Origin: Planctomycetota bacterium
Lineage (GTDB): Bacteria > Planctomycetota > UBA1135 > UBA2386
DNA: 12,912 bases
Direction: 5' to 3'
Assembly: GCA_016793305.1 (NCBI GenBank)
Contig: JAEUHU010000318.1
Location: 1-12,912 of the forward strand
In this document: in pieces, positions 8,501-12,912 of the stretch
Layout: the number at the start of each line of letters is the position of its first letter
Numbering within the stretch: the stretch's first letter is position 1
The notes under the pieces: generated by a model
The model's input: only the letters and a program-made list of their open reading frames with translations
Databases searched by the model: none
Told to the model about the DNA's origin: nothing
Made by a program: the position numbers and the translations under genes

Positions 8501-9081
8501 CGACCGTGCTGCAGAACCTGCGCGACCTCGCCGCAGCACGCGTCCACGACGGCGGTCCGCGGCTCGCCGAGCTGTGCGCTGGCCGCAGCAGCGCCGAGTG
8601 GGAGTTCGTGCTGCCGATGCCGAAGGCCGATCTGCCGGCCCTCGCCGCATGCTTCGCGAGGCGCGCCGAACCGTTCGCGCAGCAGCAGGCCGAACGCCTG
8701 CGCGTGCTCGGCCACGACACGCTGCGCGGTTTCCTGACCGGGTTCGTCGACCTCGTCGTCGAGCACGACGACCGCTACTGGGTGCTGGACTGGAAGTCGA
8801 ACCACTTCGGGACTTCGCGCGACGACTACGACCAGCCGGCCCTGCACGCGGCGATGGTCGACCACGACTACGTGCTGCAGTACCACCTCTACGTGCTGGC
8901 CCTGCACCGGCATCTGCAGAACCGCCGCCCCGACTACGCGCCGGAACGGCACCTCGGCGGCGTCTGCTACGCGTTCCTGCGTGGCGCTGCCCCGGATCGC
9001 ACCACCGGCATGTTCTTCGACGCGGTGCCCCCGCAGGTCGTGCACGCGCTCGACCGCTGGCTCACCGGAGGCGAGGCATGA
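5524..9081 (+). CDS. recB: RecB, exonuclease V beta subunit (helicase-nuclease)
   Basis: RecB is the 3'-5' superfamily 1A helicase and the only nuclease of RecBCD, loading RecA after Chi. The 1185 residues match the family length (E. coli 1180). Helicase motifs: Walker A EASAGTGKT (21-29, K28), Ia VVTFTIAATEEL (53-64), TIHGFC (116-121), Walker B LIDEFQDTD (366-374), GDPKQSIYRFRGAD (394-407), GENHRSS (425-431), LTVHGSKGLQYE (714-725) and LRLAYVAVTRAKR (776-788). A linker with HSFTSI (902-907) leads to the nuclease domain: GQCLHE (946-951, H950), GFVDLV (1073-1078, D1076) and LDWKSN (1088-1093, D1089 and K1091), then LQYHLYVLALHRHL and GGVCYAFLRG. All residues expected for ATP hydrolysis and metal-dependent cleavage are present, so the enzyme should be active. 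It starts with GTG in a GTGA overlap with the recC stop and ends in an ATGA overlap with recD, indicating translational coupling. Confidence 0.97.
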   Translation: MNLTPFDLRTASLARGTVLLEASAGTGKTYTLVGVLLRLLLEEVVERLDQVLVVTFTIAATEELKTRLRDALRRTLRAAEGEPESDPFFVAMAQRPHAQERLRRAIDDFDQVVIATIHGFCKRVLEEAAFESHEPFELEFTADPVPLLYRAAADALRATYEPEVSYRSALLHCKGLKPAKLVESYQLWQRHALLAMSPATPDPTGTVAALQPLAEAAAEAWDEEAAHNLENMDWRKDADLFGKDVAADIATFVARLRRDPALAFPMLLEMAPARMLEEHVQKTSTANLAHPFFRACGALADAADEAFPHLRADLLLRMHERVAQHKQQLGTSSFDDLLVRTHRALHDEEHGEELAATLQKRYRVALIDEFQDTDALQYEIFATAFADASLFLIGDPKQSIYRFRGADLHTYKKARDGADRKFTLGENHRSSPQMVAAVGALFARPSAFADDAIPMPQVRAAARPDQLQITGDGTPVLRWRFLAGTGSSPWLARDEAEERITADVAAEIVRLLRGEARIDGRALRPNDFAVLTRSNRQAVLVQSTLRDAGVPSAIGKAGDVFDTEELIELQRVLQSVLQPGDLSRLRGALATRFCGQNLEQLLALDADEALFDEQIARFDRWRRTWLRLGFVPMIEQAMHDLGVVRRFLAMPGGERRLTNFRQLFELLHDAEHGSRLSPEGLFEWLQHERAHKDDLDYQLRELRLESDGDAVQILTVHGSKGLQYEVVFCPFLWEGRDPVGAEIVADGTGKERLVFDLNENEADKQSAQIERLAEDLRLAYVAVTRAKRRCYLHWGLIGDRNKISPRSSLAWLLTSQPRAPGFGADGTPAADWVKQASERAKEIEAPHWFEDLQRRCAASEGRMSVELVPEAPTPVRLPPAAPGEPLAPPRHAKQKRSTRGLHSFTSITAGAPPLEPLADVVDPATDAEPAAPPTGIFAFARGAAAGQCLHEILEHVDWSDLDGERTRTLVQTTLSAHDLAVAGAHPGELDPTATVLQNLRDLAAARVHDGGPRLAELCAGRSSAEWEFVLPMPKADLPALAACFARRAEPFAQQQAERLRVLGHDTLRGFLTGFVDLVVEHDDRYWVLDWKSNHFGTSRDDYDQPALHAAMVDHDYVLQYHLYVLALHRHLQNRRPDYAPERHLGGVCYAFLRGAAPDRTTGMFFDAVPPQVVHALDRWLTGGEA
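9067..9071 (+). promoter_or_regulatory. Ribosome binding site for recD
   Basis: GGAGG lies in the last codons of recB, 6 bases before the ATG at 9078. It selects that ATG, which overlaps the recB stop as ATGA. The recD frame stays open well upstream (to before 7400) inside recB, so this site is what decides the start. Confidence 0.85.
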
Positions 9082-10892
9082 GCCCGCACGTGCCGTCGGC
9101 AAGCCCTGGCGAGCCCCTTCGCGAACTCGGCGACCGGCTGGCGGAAGCGCTCGGCCGGCGCGTCGACTCGGGCCAGCGCGCACTGCTGCAGCGACTGGTG
9201 CGGCGCCTCTGCCGCGACCGTGCCGAAGGCCACGTCTGCCTGTTGCTCGGCACGTTGCCCGAACGACCCGACGACGAAGGCCCATGGCCGGCCTTGCCCC
9301 AGCTGCGGGCCGCCCTGCTGGGCTCGCCCGGGTGCCAGACTCCCGTGTGCCAGACCGACGCCGCCGACGCGATTCCGGCCCCGCTCGTGCTCGACCGCAG
9401 CGACCGCCTCTACCTGCTGCGCGACTTCGCGGCCGAACGCACGATCCGCACCTGGCTGGCTGCACGTCTCGGCGTGGGCGAACGACGGACCGCCGCTGCA
9501 CTCGCCGACTCGCTCGCGGCACTCGGCATCGAGCGATCGACCAGCGCAGCCGAGCCGGATTGGCAGCTCGCCGCGATCGCCGCGGCCGCGCGCGCACCGT
9601 TCCTGCTGCTGACCGGCGGCCCCGGCACCGGCAAGACCACCACCGTGGCACGCCTGCTCGGTGTGCTGCGCCACCACGAACCGGACCTGCGCATCGCCGT
9701 CTGCGCGCCGACCGGCAAGGCTGCAGCGCGCCTCGGCGAAGCGCTGGCCCAGCGCGCGGCCGCCCAGCCGGAACTGGCGGCGCTCGGCATGCTGCAGCCG
9801 ACCACGCTGCATCGGCTGCTCGGCTACCTGCCGCTCGAGGACATGTTCCGCGCCGGGCCGAGCCGCCGCCTGCCGTTCGATCTCGTCGTCGTCGACGAGG
9901 CCTCGATGGTCGATCCCGCGGTGCTCGCGGTGCTGTGCACTGCGCTGCCCGACGACGCGCGCCTCGTGCTGGTCGGGGACCGCGACCAGCTCGCGGCGGT
10001 CGCCGCCGGCCAGGTGCTCGGCGACCTGTGCCGCGCCGCGGCCCCCGAACGCGGTGCTGGCCCGGCCCTTGGCCGCTACGTGCTCGACGCGACCGGCATG
10101 CAGTTGCCGGTGCAGGCCGACGCCCCGCCGATCGCGGACCACGTGATCGCGCTGCAGAAGAACCACCGCTTCGGCAGCCAGCCGGGCATCGCCGCGTTCG
10201 CGCAGGCGCTGGCGCGACGCCAGCCCGACGCAGCGCTCGCGACCCTGCGCCACGGCCACGCCGACTTGGTGCTCGGAGGCGACGCCGAGACAGCGCTGCG
10301 CGCAATCGCCGGCGAACTGCTCGCCGCGGCCCGCACCGCTGGAAGCGGCAACCACGCCGAGGCCACCGCAGCGCTGCTGCGGGCGCGCGTGCTGTGCGCG
10401 CTGCAGAAGGGCCCGATGGGCACTTCGGCATGGAACCGACGCGTCGAGGCGCTGCTCGCCGCCAACGGCTTGCGCACCGACGACGTGTGGTACGTGGGCC
10501 GGCCGATCCTGGTGACCGCCAACGACCACCAGAACCGCATCTGGAACGGTGACCTCGGCGTCGTGGTACGCGACCACGAACGGCGCCCGGCGGTGCTGTT
10601 CGCGCAAGGCGACGGCACCCTGCGCCTCGTGCCACCGCTGCGCCTGCCGGCCCACGAGACCGCCTGGGCGATGACCGTGCACAAGGCGCAGGGCAGCGAG
10701 TTCGCGCACGTGCTGCTGGTGATGCCCGACCAGCCGGGTCCGTTGTGGCAGGCCTCGGTGCTCTACACCGGCATCACCCGCGCGCGCACGCGCGCGATCC
10801 TGCTGGCCCGCGACGAGCTGCTGGCCGACGGCCTGCGCCACTGGCCGAACCGCGCTTCGGGGCTCGCCGCCGCCCTGCGGCCGGACGGCTAG
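9078..10892 (+). CDS. recD: RecD, exonuclease V alpha subunit (5'-3' helicase)
   Basis: RecD is the superfamily 1B 5'-3' DNA helicase of RecBCD, the fast motor before Chi. The 604 residues compare with 608 in E. coli. Residues 1-170 form the N-terminal domain that contacts RecC. Motifs: Walker A LLTGGPGTGKTTTVARLL (177-194, K186), CAPTGKAAARL (209-219), Walker B VVVDEASMVD (270-279, D273-E274), LVGDRDQLAAV, QKNHRFG (360-366), the SF1B signature ETAWAMTVHKAQGSEF (527-542) and YTGITRARTRA (563-573). The HRFGS, MTVHKAQGSEF and arginine-finger blocks match RecD closely, and the adjacent recB and recC exclude the free-standing RecD2 type, which also carries a longer N-terminal extension. The ATG overlaps the recB stop and is preceded by a strong ribosome binding site. 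No disrupted motif is seen. It is the last gene of the operon and runs into truD from the other strand. Confidence 0.96.
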   Translation: MSPHVPSASPGEPLRELGDRLAEALGRRVDSGQRALLQRLVRRLCRDRAEGHVCLLLGTLPERPDDEGPWPALPQLRAALLGSPGCQTPVCQTDAADAIPAPLVLDRSDRLYLLRDFAAERTIRTWLAARLGVGERRTAAALADSLAALGIERSTSAAEPDWQLAAIAAAARAPFLLLTGGPGTGKTTTVARLLGVLRHHEPDLRIAVCAPTGKAAARLGEALAQRAAAQPELAALGMLQPTTLHRLLGYLPLEDMFRAGPSRRLPFDLVVVDEASMVDPAVLAVLCTALPDDARLVLVGDRDQLAAVAAGQVLGDLCRAAAPERGAGPALGRYVLDATGMQLPVQADAPPIADHVIALQKNHRFGSQPGIAAFAQALARRQPDAALATLRHGHADLVLGGDAETALRAIAGELLAAARTAGSGNHAEATAALLRARVLCALQKGPMGTSAWNRRVEALLAANGLRTDDVWYVGRPILVTANDHQNRIWNGDLGVVVRDHERRPAVLFAQGDGTLRLVPPLRLPAHETAWAMTVHKAQGSEFAHVLLVMPDQPGPLWQASVLYTGITRARTRAILLARDELLADGLRHWPNRASGLAAALRPDG

Positions 10893-10898
10893 GTCGCG

Positions 10899-11960
10899 TC
10901 AATCGCCGCCGAACCAGATCGTGTCGTCGAGCAGTTCGCGCAGCACCGACGTCGCGTAGGCGCCCTTCGGCAGCGTGAACGACAGCCGCAGCGCCCCGTC
11001 GGCGAGCGCTTCCGCGCCGACCTCGGTGACCGGCACGCGCAGTGGGCGCCGTTCGCCGCGCGCGAGGCCGAACGGCAGGTTCGCGAAGTGCCGCAGCTCG
11101 AGCCCGAGCGCCTGCAGCGCCGCGGCTTCGATCGCCGCCGGCTCGCCGGTCGGCTGCGTCATCTCGGGGCCCGGCATCGGCCCGCTCGGTGAGATTGCGA
11201 ACGCTACGCAGCGGGGTTGCTCGCTCGCCGGATCGGCGACCGCGAAGCACGCCCCGTTGTCGTGCTTCCACGCCAGGTCGCCGGGCAGCAGCGTGTCGAG
11301 GCTCGACAAGCGCGCCATCACGACGCGGTTGAACACTTCGCTCTGCACGGCCGACAGCACGAGCCCGAACACGCGCCGCGGCATGCGGGCCGCGAACTGG
11401 CGCGCGTTGCCGTGCAATACGTCGAGGCCCTTCTGCAGGTTCGCACCACGCTTGCCGAAGCGTTGCTCGCCGAAGTAGTTCGGCGCCCCACGGCGCACGA
11501 GCTCGGCGAGGTTCTGCTCGGCGGCGACGAGGTCGTCCGCGGTGGTGCCACGCAACGTGATCGCGAAACGATTGGCGCGCAGGTGGCCCATGCGCAGCTT
11601 GTTGCCGTGGCGCTGCACGTCGAGCACCCGGAAGCGCCCGCCGGCCAAGGCCTGGCAGCGTGCCGGATCGACGTGCTCGAGGCTGACCCATTGGCGGCTC
11701 ACCGCCTGCGCGTCCTTGAGCCCGGCGACGCCGAACTCCCGTTCGTCCCGGTCGAGGGCGATGGCGAGATCGTGCAGCAGGTCGAACGTCGACAACCCGC
11801 GCTTCTCGACCCACAGCCAGACGTGGTCGCCCTGTCCGGACGGCACGTAGGCGGGCACTTCCTCGACGACGAAGTCCTCGGGAGCCACCTTGTAGCGACC
11901 GCGGAACGGCGCTGCCGGACCGCCGCGCGGCACCGGCCGCGTGGGCTTGCGTGGAGCCAT
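10899..11960 (-). CDS. truD: TruD, tRNA pseudouridine(13) synthase
   Basis: This enzyme isomerises uridine 13 of certain tRNAs (tRNA-Glu in E. coli) to pseudouridine, acting in the cytosol. The 353 residues are the normal bacterial size (E. coli 349). Visible motifs are VAPEDFVVEEVPAY (25-38), the catalytic block GVAGLKDAQAVSRQWVSL (77-94) with D83 corresponding to the catalytic Asp80 of E. coli, RANRFAITLRG (128-138), PNYFGEQRFGKRG (160-172), which opens the TRUD insertion domain, and FTLPKGAYATSVLRELL (328-344) near the C-terminus. The first 20 residues are Pro/Arg-rich and probably disordered. The ATG at 11960 comes 16 bases after the accD stop, which suggests co-transcription. No clear ribosome binding site precedes it, so coupling to accD translation is plausible. 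Its stop lies 6 bases from the recD stop. Confidence 0.95.
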   Translation of the reverse strand: MAPRKPTRPVPRGGPAAPFRGRYKVAPEDFVVEEVPAYVPSGQGDHVWLWVEKRGLSTFDLLHDLAIALDRDEREFGVAGLKDAQAVSRQWVSLEHVDPARCQALAGGRFRVLDVQRHGNKLRMGHLRANRFAITLRGTTADDLVAAEQNLAELVRRGAPNYFGEQRFGKRGANLQKGLDVLHGNARQFAARMPRRVFGLVLSAVQSEVFNRVVMARLSSLDTLLPGDLAWKHDNGACFAVADPASEQPRCVAFAISPSGPMPGPEMTQPTGEPAAIEAAALQALGLELRHFANLPFGLARGERRPLRVPVTEVGAEALADGALRLSFTLPKGAYATSVLRELLDDTIWFGGD

Positions 11961-11976
11961 GGAAAGCGTGGGCCGC

Positions 11977-12912
11977 TCAGGCCTTCTTGGCCTTGGCCTT
12001 CTTGCGCGCCTTGCCGTCGTCGCTCGGCGGCGGCGTCGGGGCCACCACCGGCTCGGGCTCCGGCGCCACCGGTTGCGGCTTGAACGCGGCGACCGGATCG
12101 CGGCCGGTCGCGTAGGCGAGGAAGCGCGCCAGTTCGTCGCGCATCTGCGCCCGCGGCACGATGCGGTCGATCTGGCCCTTCTCCATCAGGAACTCGGAGC
12201 GCTGGAAGCCCTTCGGCAGCTCCTTCTTGATGGTGGTCTGGATCACGCGCGGGCCGGCGAAGCCGATCAACGCCCCCGGCTCGGCGATCAGCAGGTCGCA
12301 GACCGAGGCGAACGACGCGGTGACGCCGCCGGTGGTCGGATGCGTCATCACCGACACGGTCGGCACGCCGGCGAGGTTGCAGCGGTGCAACGCGCCGCAG
12401 GTCTTTGCCATCTGCATCAGCGACACCGCACCTTCGTGCATGCGCGCCCCGCCGGAGCAGGCGAACAGCACCACCGGCAGCCGCTTCTCGACCGCGAACT
12501 CGCAGAGCCGCGCGATCTTCTCGCCGACCACCATGCCCATCGACCCACCGAGGAACTGGAAGTTCATCACGCCGAGCGCGATCGGCATGCCCTTCACCAG
12601 CGCCTTGCCGGTGACCATCGCGTCGGCCTCGCCGGTCTTCTGCTTGGTCTGCACAAGCTTCTCGCCGTAGGGCACGCGGTCGTTGAAGCCGAGCACGTCC
12701 TGCGCGACCAGGTCGATCCACATCTCCTCGAACGAGCCTGGATCGATGGTCAGCGCGATGCGCTCGCGGGCCGGCAGCGTGAAGTGGTGGCCGCAGGTGC
12801 TGCAGATGCGATGGCGTTGCTCGAACTCCTTGCGGAACAGCATCGCGCCGCACTCGTCGCACTTGATCCAGAGCCCACCGGGCATGTCCTTCTTCTTGCC
12901 GAAGCGTGCCCA
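11977..12912 (-). CDS. accD: AccD, acetyl-CoA carboxylase carboxyltransferase beta subunit (5' end outside window)
   Basis: AccD pairs with AccA to transfer carboxyl from biotin to acetyl-CoA, making malonyl-CoA for fatty acid synthesis. Numbered from the Met at 12885-12883, a four-Cys zinc ribbon lies at C9, C12, C28 and C31. Carboxyltransferase motifs follow: FLGGSMGMVVGEK (111-123), SGGARMHE (144-151), LMQMAKT (156-162), HPTTGGVTASFA (182-193) and EPGALIGFAGPRVI (202-215). The frame is open to the window edge and adds WARFGKKKD before that Met. This resembles the short basic leader before P-x-G-x-W-x-K-C in AccD proteins, so translation probably starts beyond 12912 and the gene is partial here. 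Residues 269-302 form a Pro/Glu then Lys/Ala-rich tail beyond the enzyme fold, probably disordered. truD follows after 16 bases; accA is not in view. Confidence 0.95.
   Translation of the reverse strand, partial: WARFGKKKDMPGGLWIKCDECGAMLFRKEFEQRHRICSTCGHHFTLPARERIALTIDPGSFEEMWIDLVAQDVLGFNDRVPYGEKLVQTKQKTGEADAMVTGKALVKGMPIALGVMNFQFLGGSMGMVVGEKIARLCEFAVEKRLPVVLFACSGGARMHEGAVSLMQMAKTCGALHRCNLAGVPTVSVMTHPTTGGVTASFASVCDLLIAEPGALIGFAGPRVIQTTIKKELPKGFQRSEFLMEKGQIDRIVPRAQMRDELARFLAYATGRDPVAAFKPQPVAPEPEPVVAPTPPPSDDGKARKKAKAKKA

Noticed and set aside
7383..9077. Upstream extension of the recD frame within recB
   Set aside because: It is a shadow of recB with no domain content. GGAGG followed by ATG at 9078 gives a normal RecD start and length.
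9332..9355. Nine-base direct repeat GTGCCAGAC twice in recD, encoding Cys-Gln-Thr twice
   Set aside because: Too short, in frame and without flanking duplication. No sign of insertion or metal-site architecture.
5158..10635. An open frame of 1825 codons on the minus strand, antisense to recB and recD
   Set aside because: Its translation is low-complexity Arg/Ala/Gly/Gln-rich with no recognisable domain. It mirrors the GC-rich codon use of recB and recD, whose motifs are unmistakable. Long antisense frames are expected at this composition.
10779..10796. 18-base alternating CG/CA run that is also near-palindromic, a possible Z-DNA or cruciform site
   Set aside because: It encodes the conserved TRARTRA helicase motif of RecD through CGC/GCG codons, which explains it fully.
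11217..12083. Plus-strand frame of 288 codons opposite truD and accD
   Set aside because: No recognisable domain or ribosome site. The minus strand carries clear TruD and AccD motifs.

Overview
The window is a gene-dense stretch of very GC-rich bacterial DNA (about 70 % G+C by eye, with G/C favoured at third codon positions). Five protein genes fill almost all of it, and no RNA gene, insertion sequence, prophage part or CRISPR array is visible. A complete RecBCD set, a bacterial AccD with a zinc ribbon and a TruD pseudouridine synthase point to a Gram-negative bacterium. The composition and the Lys/Pro-rich protein tails would fit Planctomycetota or another high-GC group such as Myxococcota. 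That placement is a weak inference, because no rRNA or other marker is present.

Layout: (1) Positions 57-2012, plus strand: a 651-residue membrane protein. Its N-terminal half looks like a ZIP metal transporter, its C-terminal half like a permease of the SO_0444/ArsP (DUF318) type, and it ends in a His-rich tail. (2) Positions 2096-10892, plus strand: recC-recB-recD, a compact operon whose genes overlap by 4 bases at each junction. It encodes all three subunits of exonuclease V, with helicase and nuclease motifs intact where expected. (3) Positions 10899-12912, minus strand: accD, running off the right edge, followed 16 bases later by truD. truD converges on recD with only 6 bases between the stop codons.

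Function: RecB (3'-5' helicase plus nuclease), RecD (5'-3' helicase) and RecC (scaffold and Chi reader) would form one DNA-end resection machine. accD supplies the beta carboxyltransferase subunit of acetyl-CoA carboxylase, and truD modifies tRNA. These two probably share a transcript but have no evident functional link. The metal transporter is separate from the recombination operon.

I found no novel defence or mobile system. The most unusual item is the first gene, which joins a domain family normally associated with metal uptake to one associated with metal export. Secondary points are start sites with -10-like boxes close upstream, the true accD start lying outside the window, and the very tight recD/truD convergence.
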